In this document: positions 8,882 to 16,820 of the stretch, piece by piece
Layout of the letters: every line of letters begins with the position of its first letter
How positions within the stretch are numbered: position 1 is the stretch's first letter
NCBI RefSeq assembly: GCF_036924595.1
Contig: NZ_JAZHRV010000001.1
Span: forward strand, 1,984,001 to 2,048,000
Length of the DNA: 64,000 nucleotides
Origin: Bradyrhizobium algeriense
Lineage (GTDB): Bacteria > Pseudomonadota > Alphaproteobacteria > Rhizobiales > Xanthobacteraceae
Direction of reading: 5' to 3'
Position numbers and translations under genes: made by a program
Notes under the pieces: generated by a model
Databases searched by the model: none
The model's input: the letters and a program-made list of their open reading frames with translations, nothing else
What the model was told of the DNA's origin: nothing

Positions 8882-10087
8882 ATGACCAACATCGACCATC
8901 TCAATCCGCCGACCGGCCACATGGCCGACAATGTCGTCGGCTTCGCCCGCGCGCTGCGCGCGGCAGGGATTCCCGTCGGCCCCGGCGCCGTCATCGACGC
9001 GCTCAACGCGCTGCAGGCAATCGAGATCGGCCACCGCGCCGACGTCTATGCCACGCTGGAAGCGATCTTCGTCAAGCGCCACGAGCATATGCTGATCTTT
9101 GCCCAGGCCTTCGACCTGTTCTTCCGCGCCGCCGAAGACTGGAAGCACATGCTGGATTCGGTGCCATTGCCCGATCACGCCAAAAAGAAGCCGCCGCCGG
9201 CCTCGCGCCGCGTGCAGGAGGCGCTGGCGCAGCCGTCGATGCGCGACGAGGCGCACGAGGTGCAGGAACAGGAACTGCGGCTGTCGGTCTCCGACAAGGA
9301 GATCCTGCAGAAGAAAGATTTTGCGCAGATGAGCGCGGCCGAGATCGCCGAGGTCACCCGCGCCATCGCCAATATGAAGCTGCCGCAGGCCGAGTTGCGC
9401 ACCCGCCGCTACCAGCCGGACGCCAAGGGCCTCAAGCTCGACATGCGGCGAACCCTGCGCAGCAGTCTGCGCACCGGCGGCGAGATCATCGACATCAGAA
9501 AGCTCGGCCTGATCGAGAAGCCGGCGCCGATCGTGGCGCTCTTGGATATCTCGGGCTCGATGAGCGAATATACCCGACTGTTCCTGCACTTCCTCCATGC
9601 CATCACCGACGCCCGCAAGCGCGTCTCCGTGTTCCTGTTCGGCACAAGGCTGACCAATGTGACGCGGGCGCTGCGGGCGCGCGATCCGGACGAAGCGCTG
9701 GCGAGCTGCTCGTCCTCGGTGGAGGACTGGGCCGGCGGTACCCGCATCGCCACCTCACTGCACAGCTTCAACAAATTGTGGGGCCGCCGCGTGCTCGGGC
9801 AGGGCGCCATCGTGCTCTTGATATCAGACGGGCTGGAGCGCGAGGCCGACGCCAAGCTCGCCTTCGAGATGGACCGGTTGCATAGGTCTTGCCGCCGCCT
9901 GATCTGGCTCAACCCGCTGCTGCGCTACAGCGCCTTCGAGGCCAAGGCCCAGGGTATCAAAATGATGCTGCCGCACGTTGACGAATTCCGCCCGGTACAT
10001 AATTTGAGTTCGATGGAAGGGCTGATCGCGGCGCTTTCGGCGCCGCCTCCGCCGCACCACATGAGCCGCATCCGCTCCGCAGCTTGA
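8882..10087 (+). CDS. coxE: VWA-domain protein, CoxE-like
   Basis: The 401-residue protein ends in a von Willebrand factor A-type domain with an intact MIDAS sequence DISGSMS (about residue 222) and a later LISDGLE. It matches the CoxE family that partners MoxR-type CoxD in metallocentre maturation of molybdenum hydroxylases. The N-terminal half is the family-typical helical region (FARALRAAGIPVGPGAVIDAL). The ATG at 8882 is chosen; the GTG 18 bases upstream is less likely. The next gene begins 12 bp after the stop. Confidence 0.88.
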   Translation: MTNIDHLNPPTGHMADNVVGFARALRAAGIPVGPGAVIDALNALQAIEIGHRADVYATLEAIFVKRHEHMLIFAQAFDLFFRAAEDWKHMLDSVPLPDHAKKKPPPASRRVQEALAQPSMRDEAHEVQEQELRLSVSDKEILQKKDFAQMSAAEIAEVTRAIANMKLPQAELRTRRYQPDAKGLKLDMRRTLRSSLRTGGEIIDIRKLGLIEKPAPIVALLDISGSMSEYTRLFLHFLHAITDARKRVSVFLFGTRLTNVTRALRARDPDEALASCSSSVEDWAGGTRIATSLHSFNKLWGRRVLGQGAIVLLISDGLEREADAKLAFEMDRLHRSCRRLIWLNPLLRYSAFEAKAQGIKMMLPHVDEFRPVHNLSSMEGLIAALSAPPPPHHMSRIRSAA

Positions 10088-10099
10088 AAGGGCTTCAAA

Positions 10100-10429
10100 A
10101 TGCTCAATCGCGACGAGGACATTCTGCAGGCCGCCGAGAACTGGCAGAAGGCCGGCCACGGCGTGGCGCTGGCGACCGTGGTCGAGACCTGGGGCTCGGC
10201 GCCCCGGCCGGCCGGCTCCAGCCTCGTCATCAACGATGACGGCACGTTCTTGGGCTCCGTCTCCGGCGGCTGCGTCGAGGGCGCGGTCGTCACCGAGGCG
10301 CTGGACGTGATCGCCAGCGGCAAGCCAAAAATGCTGGAATTCGGCGTCGCCGACGAAACCGCCTGGAATGTCGGCCTGTCCTGCGGCGGCACCATCCGCG
10401 TCTTCGTAGAGAAGGTGGGCCAGTCGTGA
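10100..10429 (+). CDS. XdhC/CoxI-family protein, N-terminal domain as a separate gene
   Basis: This 109-residue product is the XdhC_CoxI domain on its own (VALATVVETWGSAPRPAGSSL, GSVSGGCVEGAVV, GLSCGGTIRVFVE). XdhC proteins bind molybdenum cofactor, promote its sulfuration and deliver it to xanthine dehydrogenase-type enzymes. In many bacteria this domain is joined to a C-terminal Rossmann domain; here that domain is encoded by the next gene, whose GTG start overlaps this stop. The conserved cysteine-containing glycine-rich motif (GLSCGG) is intact, so this looks like a working split pair rather than a frameshift. Confidence 0.85.
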   Translation: MLNRDEDILQAAENWQKAGHGVALATVVETWGSAPRPAGSSLVINDDGTFLGSVSGGCVEGAVVTEALDVIASGKPKMLEFGVADETAWNVGLSCGGTIRVFVEKVGQS

Positions 10430-11130
10430 AACTGGAAACTCTCACACAGGTAAATACTGAGCGCGCCGCGCGCCGGCCCGTCATCGTGATCACCGATACC
10501 GCCAATGGCGAGCAGCGGCTGGTGAAGGCCGAGGACATCGCTGTCGATCCGCTGGGCGCCGAACTTGCCAAGCAGCTCCGCATGGGCAAGAGCGGCATGA
10601 TCGAGAGCGGCGGCAAAAAACTGTTTCTCAACGTCTACGCGCCGACCGCGCGGCTCGTCATCGTCGGCGCGGTTCATATCAGCCAGGCCTTGGCGCCGCT
10701 GGCGCGCTCGCTCGATTACGACGTGACGGTGGTCGATCCGCGCACGGCCTTTGCGAGCCCCGAGCGTTTTCCCGACGTGCCGCTGATCGCGGAGTGGCCC
10801 GACGTGGCGCTGCCGCCGCTCAATATCGATCATTACACGGCGTTCGTCGCGCTGACGCACGATCCCAAGATCGACGATCCGGCGCTGCTGCATGCCTTTG
10901 AACGCGGCTGCTTCTATATCGGCGCGCTCGGCTCGCGAAAGACCCATGCCAAGCGCGCCGAACGCTTGAAAGCGCAGGGCGCGGCGGACGCCGATATCGC
11001 GCGCATCCATGCGCCGATCGGCCTTTCCATCGGCGCGGTGTCGCCGTCGGAGATCGCGGTCGCGATCATGGCCGAGATCACCGCCGAGCTGCGGTTGCCG
11101 AAAGAAACCGCGAAGGTACAGGCGGCATGA
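10426..11130 (+). CDS. XdhC-family protein, C-terminal Rossmann domain as a separate gene
   Basis: The 234-residue product carries the XdhC C-terminal Rossmann domain (LVIVGAVHISQALAPLARSLDYDVTVVDPR, then FVALTHDPKIDDPALLHAF and YIGALGSRKTHAKRAERL). It complements the separate N-terminal XdhC domain encoded immediately upstream. The GTG start at 10426 overlaps the upstream TGA, and its own stop overlaps the ATG of the next gene, so the three are translationally coupled. Expected role: molybdenum cofactor binding, sulfuration and insertion for the cox-type enzyme. Confidence 0.85.
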   Translation: MKLETLTQVNTERAARRPVIVITDTANGEQRLVKAEDIAVDPLGAELAKQLRMGKSGMIESGGKKLFLNVYAPTARLVIVGAVHISQALAPLARSLDYDVTVVDPRTAFASPERFPDVPLIAEWPDVALPPLNIDHYTAFVALTHDPKIDDPALLHAFERGCFYIGALGSRKTHAKRAERLKAQGAADADIARIHAPIGLSIGAVSPSEIAVAIMAEITAELRLPKETAKVQAA

Positions 11131-12731
11131 AGTTCGGTCCCGCCAGTCCGGAAGACGCGATTGGCGGCGTCACCGTGCATACGCTGCGGCAGGGGTCGCT
11201 GGTGCTGAAGAAAGGCACCACGATCGGTTCCGCCGAGGTCGAGGCGCTCAACAAGGCCGGGGTCAAGGAAATCGTCGTGGTGCGGCTGGAGGCGGGTGAC
11301 GTCTCCGAAGACGAAGCCGCTGCCAGCATTGCGCAGGCCGTTGCCGGCGAGGGCGTCAATGTCGAGCGCGCCTTTACCGGCCGCTCCAATCTGTTCGCCG
11401 CACAGGCCGGCGTGCTGGTGGTCGATCGCGCCGCGGTCGACCGCATCAACGGTGTCGACGAAGCCATCACCTTTGCAACGCTCGCGGCTTTCAAGCCGGT
11501 GGTCGAAGGCGAGATGATCGCGACCGTCAAACTCATTCCGTTCGGCGTCGAAGCGAAGCTGCGTGATGCGGCCGTTAATGTCGCTGGCAAGGGCACACTG
11601 CGGATTGCGCCTTATGTCATCAAGAAGGTCGGCGTGGTTTCGACCCTGTTGCCGGGGCTTTCGCCAAAGGTGATCGACAAGACCCTGCGGGTGACGGCGG
11701 AGCGGCTGGCGCCCGCCGGTGCCAGCATCATTGCCGAGCGCCGCGTGCCGCACGATGAGGCTGATCTCGCGGCATCGATCAAGGAATTGCTCGGCCTCGG
11801 CGCTGAGCTGGTGATCGTGTTCGGCGCCTCCGCGATCGCCGACCGCCGCGACGTGATCCCGGCCGCGATCACCGAGATCGGCGGCGCGATCGAGCATTTC
11901 GGCATGCCGGTAGATCCCGGCAATCTGCTGCTGATCGGCAGCGCCGGCGGCGTGCCGGTATTGGGCGCGCCGGGCTGCGCGCGCTCGCCGGTCGAAAACG
12001 GCTTTGACTGGGTGCTGATGCGGCTTCTCGCCGGCTTGAAAGTCACGCGCGCCGAGTTGACCGGCATGGGCGTCGGCGGCCTGTTGATGGAAATCGTCAC
12101 GCGGCCGCAGCCGCGCACCGTTGCCGACACCGAAGCCAACCGCAACGTCACGGCAATCGTGCTCGCCGCCGGGCGCTCGACCCGGATGGGCGGTCCCAAC
12201 AAGCTGCTCGCCGAAATCGACGGCAAGAAGCTGGTGCGGATCGTGGCCGAGCAGGCGCTGGCGTCGAAGGCGACCGAGGTGATCGTCGTCACCGGCCATC
12301 AGGCCGATCTCGTCGAACAGGCGCTGGCCGGGCTGAATGTAAAGTTCGTCCGCAATCCGGATTTCGCCGGCGGGCTCGCTTCTTCCGTCAAGGCCGGCAT
12401 CGCGGCAGTGACAGAAAACGCCGACGGCGCCGTCGTCTGTCTCGGCGACATGCCGCTGATCTCCGCAAAACTGATCGACCAGTTGATCGAAACCTTCGCG
12501 CCGGACCGCGGCCATCTGATCGCCGTCCCCGTCAGCGACGGCCGCCGCGGCAATCCCGTGCTGTGGTCGCGGCGTTTCTTTAAAGAATTGATGACGCTGG
12601 ACGGCGATGTCGGCGCCCGCCATCTGATCGCCAAGCACACTGAGGCCGTCGCCGAAGTCCCGGTCGATGGTCAGAGCGCGTTTCTCGATATCGACACGCC
12701 GCAGGCGCTGGAAGCCGCGCGAGGATTGTAG
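11127..12731 (+). CDS. Fused molybdopterin-binding and MobA/MocA-like nucleotidyltransferase protein
   Basis: The 534-residue protein joins two molybdenum cofactor modules. Residues 1 to about 330 form a MogA/MoeA-like molybdopterin-binding region (GASIIAERRVPHDEADLAASIKELL, IVFGASAIADRRDVIPAAI, LLLIGSAGGVPVLGAPGCARS). Residues about 345-534 are a nucleotidyltransferase of the MobA/MocA type (VTAIVLAAGRSTRMGGPNKLL, GDMPLISAKLID). The likely product is the cytosine-dinucleotide form of the cofactor used by xanthine oxidase-family enzymes, which fits its place at the end of the cox cluster; the nucleotide choice is inferred. Its stop codon TAG lies inside the first bases of a palindromic repeat. 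Confidence 0.88.
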   Translation: MKFGPASPEDAIGGVTVHTLRQGSLVLKKGTTIGSAEVEALNKAGVKEIVVVRLEAGDVSEDEAAASIAQAVAGEGVNVERAFTGRSNLFAAQAGVLVVDRAAVDRINGVDEAITFATLAAFKPVVEGEMIATVKLIPFGVEAKLRDAAVNVAGKGTLRIAPYVIKKVGVVSTLLPGLSPKVIDKTLRVTAERLAPAGASIIAERRVPHDEADLAASIKELLGLGAELVIVFGASAIADRRDVIPAAITEIGGAIEHFGMPVDPGNLLLIGSAGGVPVLGAPGCARSPVENGFDWVLMRLLAGLKVTRAELTGMGVGGLLMEIVTRPQPRTVADTEANRNVTAIVLAAGRSTRMGGPNKLLAEIDGKKLVRIVAEQALASKATEVIVVTGHQADLVEQALAGLNVKFVRNPDFAGGLASSVKAGIAAVTENADGAVVCLGDMPLISAKLIDQLIETFAPDRGHLIAVPVSDGRRGNPVLWSRRFFKELMTLDGDVGARHLIAKHTEAVAEVPVDGQSAFLDIDTPQALEAARGL

Positions 12732-12817
12732 GGTGGGCAAAGGCGCACTTGCGCCGTGCCCACCATCTCTCCCGTTCGCTGATCTATGGTGGGCACGCTG
12801 CGCTTTGCCCACCCTAC
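12728..12817. repeat. Palindromic intergenic repeat, family C
   Basis: Arms GTAGGGTGGGCAAAGGCGC and its complement enclose a shorter ACCAT/ATGGT palindrome. A second copy lies at 51873-51959. The first arm provides the TAG stop of the preceding molybdopterin gene, and transcribed it would act as a strong hairpin at the end of the cox cluster. Confidence 0.85.
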
Positions 12818-12896
12818 AAAGCTACGAAGCTTCCGTTCACCAAATTTAAAACTCCCCGCGGCTAGATTCTTCCCCGTTACCTCGGGGGAGGGGCAT

Positions 12897-13289
12897 TTGA
12901 TCGTTTCGACCGTGGCGGCACAGCGCCGCGCGCTCTTTATTCTTGCGCTGACGCTGATACTGGGCGTCTCGGGCTTCATCACGAGGGCATGGGCGGCGGG
13001 CGCGTTCGCCGTCGGCAAGTGCGGCGCTTACGGCCAGGCCTATGACTATCCGGCCGAGGCCGCCGCGCGTGCCGCGGCGCTGAAACAGTGCAAGGGCAAC
13101 TGCACCGCGCTCACCATGAATCGGGCCTGCGCCGCGCTCGCGGTCGATATGACCAATCCGTGCGGTCCCCACGGCTATGCCGTAAAATCCAAAATTTCGA
13201 GCTCGCTCAACGCCGCGACAAAGAAGTGCTACGAATTCGGCGGCAAGGAATGCGTCATCCGCGCCTGGGCCTGCGACGCCAAGGGGTGA
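12897..13289 (+). CDS. Secreted DUF4189-like protein
   Basis: The product of about 130 residues starts with a hydrophobic signal peptide (RRALFILALTLILGVSGFITRAWA) followed by a small cysteine-rich domain (AFAVGKCGAYGQAYDY, ALKQCKGNCTAL, CGPHGYA, KKCYEFGGKECVIRAWACDAKG). The pattern fits DUF4189, a secreted domain of unknown function common in rhizobia. I choose the TTG at 12897, which has GGGGGAGGGG just upstream. An ATG at 12786 lies inside the preceding repeat and would put the signal sequence 37 residues in. It is exported; no function can be assigned. Confidence 0.7.
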   Translation: MIVSTVAAQRRALFILALTLILGVSGFITRAWAAGAFAVGKCGAYGQAYDYPAEAAARAAALKQCKGNCTALTMNRACAALAVDMTNPCGPHGYAVKSKISSSLNAATKKCYEFGGKECVIRAWACDAKG

Positions 13290-13381
13290 ACTTGCTCACC
13301 TGACGCAGTCTTCCGCTTCGGAAATATTGGCGCTACGCTTGGCGCGAACAGTCCCAATCCCGTCATCGGCGCAAATCAATC

Positions 13382-13792
13382 ATGCAATTCGACACCAAGA
13401 TCGCGGTCATCATCCGGACCGACCTCGAACCGTGGCAAAAACTCAACGTCGCTTCGTTCCTGGCCGGCGGCATTGCCGCAGCCTTTCCCGAATGTATCGG
13501 CGAGCCCTATGGCGACGCGTCGGGCACGAAATATCTGTCGCTGATCGGCCAGCCGATCCTGATCTACGGCGCTGACCGCGTCGCACTCACCCGCGCGCTC
13601 GAACGGGCGCTGGCGCGAAACGTCACGCCCGCGGTCTATACCGAGGACATGTTCAAGACCACGCACGACGCCGCCAACCGCGAGGTGGTCAGGGCCGTGA
13701 TCCGCGCCGAGCTCAACCTGGTTGGCCTCGCGATGCGCGCCGAGCGCAAGGTGATCGACAAGATCGTCGACGGGCTGAAGTTTCACAGCTAG
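13382..13792 (+). CDS. DUF2000-family protein
   Basis: The 136-residue protein matches DUF2000 along its length (KIAVIIRTDLEPWQKLNVASFLAGGIAAAFPE, ..LIGQPILIYGADRVALTRAL.., YTEDMFKTTHDAANREVV). The family has a PTH2-like fold; its function is not established. It is intact and ends in a stop overlapped by a 7-bp inverted repeat (AGGCGTT..AACGCCT, 13791-13811). Two decayed relatives are nearby: a truncated copy at 15850-16091 and a 3' scrap at 22336-22376. Confidence 0.85.
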   Translation: MQFDTKIAVIIRTDLEPWQKLNVASFLAGGIAAAFPECIGEPYGDASGTKYLSLIGQPILIYGADRVALTRALERALARNVTPAVYTEDMFKTTHDAANREVVRAVIRAELNLVGLAMRAERKVIDKIVDGLKFHS

Positions 13793-14017
13793 GCGTTTTC
13801 GAGCAACGCCTGAGTTATTGGCTTGGCATTGCGCCAGGGCTGGTCTCGTTGAAAGAGGTAATAGAATAGCGAGCGACCTCAAGGCAGGCACTGCGATCCA
13901 CCTACCAAGTCAGCTGCATCTACCCGATTAACCCGGCTGCGCAATTTCAAAGAAGAACCGAGGAACATCTGCGGTAACAGGCTTGTTCGTTCGTCGGGGC
14001 AGCACGAGGAGGCTACC

Positions 14018-14884
14018 ATGAGGACACCTCAGCTCTCCGCATTAATGTTAGCTGTTCTTACCTTCAGCGCCGGCGCCGCGGAACCTCAGAAGCTGTGGGA
14101 GGCGAGTGGCTTCAAGAACCCCGAATCGGCGGTATTCGACCCAGCTGCGGGGGCCGTCTATGTTTCGAACGTCAACGGCGATCCGATGAAAAAGGATGGC
14201 AACGGCTTCGTTTCAAAGCTCGGGCCGGATGGAAAGGTCGTAACAATCGAGTGGGCCAAGGGACTCGACAGTCCGACCGGGCTCGCGCTTGCCAATGGCA
14301 AGCTGTACGTCGCAGATGTGGACCGCATTGCGGAAATCGACCTCGCCAAGGGCGAAGTCCTGAACCGGTTCGAGGCACCCGGATCGAAGTTCTTGAACGA
14401 TCTCGCGGCTGACAAGAGTGGACGGATTTACGCTTCCGATATGGTGTCAAACAGCATTTGGGTGCTCGACGGCGGCAAGCTGTCTCTCCTGTTGCAGGAT
14501 GACGCGCTCGAAAATCCGAACGGGCTCCTCGTCGAGGACGGCCGGCTTGTGGTCGCGTCGTGGGGCAAGATGGCCCCGGACTTCTCAACGAAGGTGCCCG
14601 GCCGCATGAAGGCGGTCGATCTCGCGACGAAGAAAGTGTCCGATCTAGGTAGCTCGACACCAGTCGGTAATCTCGACGGCGTCGAACCCGATGGTAAGGG
14701 CGGCTATCTTGTCACCGATTGGATGACCGGCGGGCTGCTCCGCATCGCGAGCAATGGCACAGCGACGCGCCTCCTTCCGCTCGCGAAGGGGAGCGCCGAT
14801 CTCGGGATCGGGCCGGATGGCATCGTCATCATCCCGATGATGATGGATGGCACTGTTGTTGCTTACAGGGTCGATACACGCTGA
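14018..14884 (+). CDS. Secreted SMP-30/gluconolactonase-like beta-propeller protein
   Basis: The 288-residue product has a short signal peptide (residues 1-20, ending FSAGAA) and a repeated six-bladed propeller pattern of the SMP-30/strictosidine synthase type (NPESAVFDPAAGAVYVSNVNG, SPTGLALANGKLYVADVDRI, FLNDLAADKSGRIYASDM, NPNGLLVEDGRLVVASWG). Such proteins are lactonases or sugar-acid binding proteins; the activity cannot be decided here. A GAGGAGG sequence precedes the ATG closely, which makes the start secure. It appears to be transcribed alone. Confidence 0.8.
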   Translation: MRTPQLSALMLAVLTFSAGAAEPQKLWEASGFKNPESAVFDPAAGAVYVSNVNGDPMKKDGNGFVSKLGPDGKVVTIEWAKGLDSPTGLALANGKLYVADVDRIAEIDLAKGEVLNRFEAPGSKFLNDLAADKSGRIYASDMVSNSIWVLDGGKLSLLLQDDALENPNGLLVEDGRLVVASWGKMAPDFSTKVPGRMKAVDLATKKVSDLGSSTPVGNLDGVEPDGKGGYLVTDWMTGGLLRIASNGTATRLLPLAKGSADLGIGPDGIVIIPMMMDGTVVAYRVDTR

Positions 14885-15332
14885 GAATAGGAGTGCGCCT
14901 GGCCTGAGCCGGGCGTGGCTTCTGATGAAGTGCGCCGCTTCGGCCACGACTTTCTCCTGTCATCACGAACGCCGAAGGATGCACCCGCGATCGAAAAATG
15001 AATGCGCACAGCAATATTGCGGCGCCGAGTACGGCGGGACGCGACAAGCGCATCGGCAATTGCGTGATGGCGGTGTTTCGCGCTCCGGTGGCCTATGGCG
15101 GCGTTCCGAACGATGCGTTCGCGCTCGGGGAGCGCATAGTCATGCACCTGCCAGCGATGTACGGCTACCGTCTCTCCTTTGGCGCATCGAATGCGAGGGC
15201 TTGAACCTTTTTCGCCGCGCATAGACAAAGTGAGCGGCTGGGAGCGGTGCTCTGCGCCTGACCGCCGCGCCAAGAGCGAACATGCTTTGCTTTCGGCGCC
15301 GCGTGTCATTGGCGCCAGTTGGAGGATCAGCC
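14885..15332. other. Intergenic stretch without a convincing gene
   Basis: About 450 bases separate the propeller gene from the NTF2-like gene. An open frame of 68 codons at 14998-15204 (+) has no ribosome binding site and no recognisable family. A longer frame on the other strand has arginine-rich composition typical of chance frames. I see no RNA gene or repeat. Confidence 0.4.
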
Positions 15333-15779
15333 ATGGCGAACGTCATTGAAATCGCAAAGGCCACAGTTGCCGCATACAACAACAAGAACTGGAATGAGAT
15401 GAGAGACTTGTTGGCTGCCGACGCCGTGTATGACGAAAAGGCAACGAGCCGTCGCCTGGAGGGCTCGGGTCAGATCATCGAAGCCCTCCAAGGCTGGGCC
15501 CAGGCCTTCCCGGACTCCAAGGGTACATTCATACGTGAGTTTGCCAGCAACGATACTGCCATCTTGGAACTCGTATGGAAGGGCGTTCACACCGGGCCGC
15601 TGCAAACGCCGACCGGTGCCATCCCGGCATCGAACAGGCCGATCGAAGTGCCAGCTTGCGAGGTCTTCCGGGTCGAAGGCGGAAAGGTCAGGAGTGCGAC
15701 GCACTATTTCGATATGCTCACGTTGCTGAACCAGATCGGCGTGACGGGAGCTGCAACGCCTTCAAAGAGTGCGGCATAG
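15333..15779 (+). CDS. NTF2-like (SnoaL) family protein
   Basis: The 148-residue product has the alpha+beta cone signature of SnoaL/NTF2-like proteins (AKATVAAYNNKNWNEMRDLLAADAVYDEKAT, then HTGPLQTPTGAIPASNRPIEVPACEVFRVEGGKV). The family includes small isomerases, cyclases and binding proteins; no specific role can be given. The ATG at 15333 is preceded by GGAGGATCAGCC, a clear ribosome binding site. A hairpin follows the stop at 15814-15835. Confidence 0.8.
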   Translation: MANVIEIAKATVAAYNNKNWNEMRDLLAADAVYDEKATSRRLEGSGQIIEALQGWAQAFPDSKGTFIREFASNDTAILELVWKGVHTGPLQTPTGAIPASNRPIEVPACEVFRVEGGKVRSATHYFDMLTLLNQIGVTGAATPSKSAA

Positions 15780-15813
15780 ACATAAAATAGAGTAACTGCG
15801 AACACAGCAGAAA

Positions 15814-15835
15814 CCCGCCGGTTCATCCCGGCGGG
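15814..15835 (+). terminator. Hairpin after the NTF2-like gene
   Basis: A perfect 8-bp stem, CCCGCCGG/CCGGCGGG, encloses a 6-base loop 35 bases after the stop at 15779. There is no run of T after it, so it is a weak intrinsic terminator at best. Confidence 0.45.
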
Positions 15836-15849
15836 CTCGCTCTCTGACA

Positions 15850-16091
15850 ATGCGATTGTCGCTGATCGGCCAGCCGATCCCGATCTACGGCGCCGACCGC
15901 CCGGCGCTGTCCCGCGCGCTGGCCCGCAACCTCACGCCAGCGGTCTATACCGAGGACATGTTCAAGACCACGCATGACGCCGCCAACCGCGAGGTGGTCA
16001 AGGCCGTGATCCGAGCCGAGCTCAATCTGGTCAGGCTCGCCGGTGCTCGCCGAGCGCAAGGTGATTGACAAGATCGTCGAAGTTTCACAGC
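15850..16091 (+). pseudogene. Truncated, frameshifted DUF2000 gene copy
   Basis: Translation gives LSLIGQPIPIYGADRPALSR, AVYTEDMFKTTHDAANREVV and AVIRAELNLVRLA, matching the second half of the intact DUF2000 gene at 13382-13792. The first third of the gene is missing. After LVRLA the frame breaks, although the DNA still resembles the intact 3' end (GAGCGCAAGGTGATTGACAA, then AGTTTCACAGCTAG). A short in-frame deletion in the RALERALARN region and one near the stop are also visible. It is a decayed partial duplicate. Confidence 0.8.
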
Positions 16092-16168
16092 TAGCGCGTG
16101 GGGCCGATAAATTCAAAACGGCCGGCCGACGTCCGCTTTGAAGGCCTCGTGCAACGATGTGAGCAGGC

Positions 16169-16687
16169 ATGATCAGGAAGGCCGAGGAACGAGACGCGTC
16201 CAGTCTGGCTGCGGTGGGCATCGAAGTCTGGGTGAATACGTATCTCCGGGATGGCGTCAGTCCGTTATTCGCAGACTATGTGCTTTCGGAATTCACGGCG
16301 CAGAAGTTTCGCAACTCGATCGTCGATCCCGATCTGGCGATCTGGGTATCGGAGAACCGGACGGGAATTGACGGCTTTGTGACGGTTTGTTCGACGGCCG
16401 CGCCGCCGCTGGCCGATTGTTCGCCGATGGAAATCACCACCCTGTATGTTCAACCGAGGCACCAGGCGGGCGGAAAGGGCGGCGCGCTGTTGCGTCATGC
16501 CCTGGACCACTGCAGGAACATGGGCGGCGAAAACGTCTGGCTGAAGGTCGAAGCCAAAAACCACCGGGCCATCGACTTCTATCTCCGGCATGGTTTTACC
16601 AGGATCGGCTCCACGGATTTTGTGATCGGCGATCAGGCTTACGAAAACCATGTGATGAGAACGAACCTTCGGCATCCCGTTGACTGA
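16169..16687 (+). CDS. GNAT-family N-acetyltransferase
   Basis: The 172-residue protein has the GNAT fold: an N-terminal IRKAEERDASSLAAVGIEVW, then the acetyl-CoA binding stretch TTLYVQPRHQAGGKGGALLRHAL and the late motif KNHRAIDFYLRHGFTRIG. It transfers an acetyl group from acetyl-CoA to an unknown amine acceptor. The ribosome binding site is weak. It is next to, but not obviously functionally tied to, the sulfite dehydrogenase genes. Confidence 0.87.
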   Translation: MIRKAEERDASSLAAVGIEVWVNTYLRDGVSPLFADYVLSEFTAQKFRNSIVDPDLAIWVSENRTGIDGFVTVCSTAAPPLADCSPMEITTLYVQPRHQAGGKGGALLRHALDHCRNMGGENVWLKVEAKNHRAIDFYLRHGFTRIGSTDFVIGDQAYENHVMRTNLRHPVD

Positions 16688-16820
16688 CCTGCGAAGGCGC
16701 GGGCTACGAACTCGCCATCTTGCGGCACGGCTGCAAAACGCAAATACTCCCCCTAGTTGGATTCCCGGAGGGGAGTTCGGCCAAGAAAGCCCGGGGGCGG
16801 GCAACAAGGGAGAAGACGTC

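Noticed and set aside
7625..9598. 657-codon open frame on the minus strand opposite coxM, coxD and coxE
   Set aside because: It is Arg/Gln/Leu/His-rich with no domain, and it overlaps three well-recognised genes. High GC makes such opposite-strand frames common.
10914..12812. 632-codon frame on the minus strand opposite the molybdopterin/nucleotidyltransferase gene
   Set aside because: No recognisable domain and composition typical of a shadow frame; the plus-strand gene has clear motifs.
14863..15309. 148-codon minus-strand frame between the beta-propeller and NTF2-like genes
   Set aside because: Arginine/serine-rich, no ribosome binding site and no recognisable domain.
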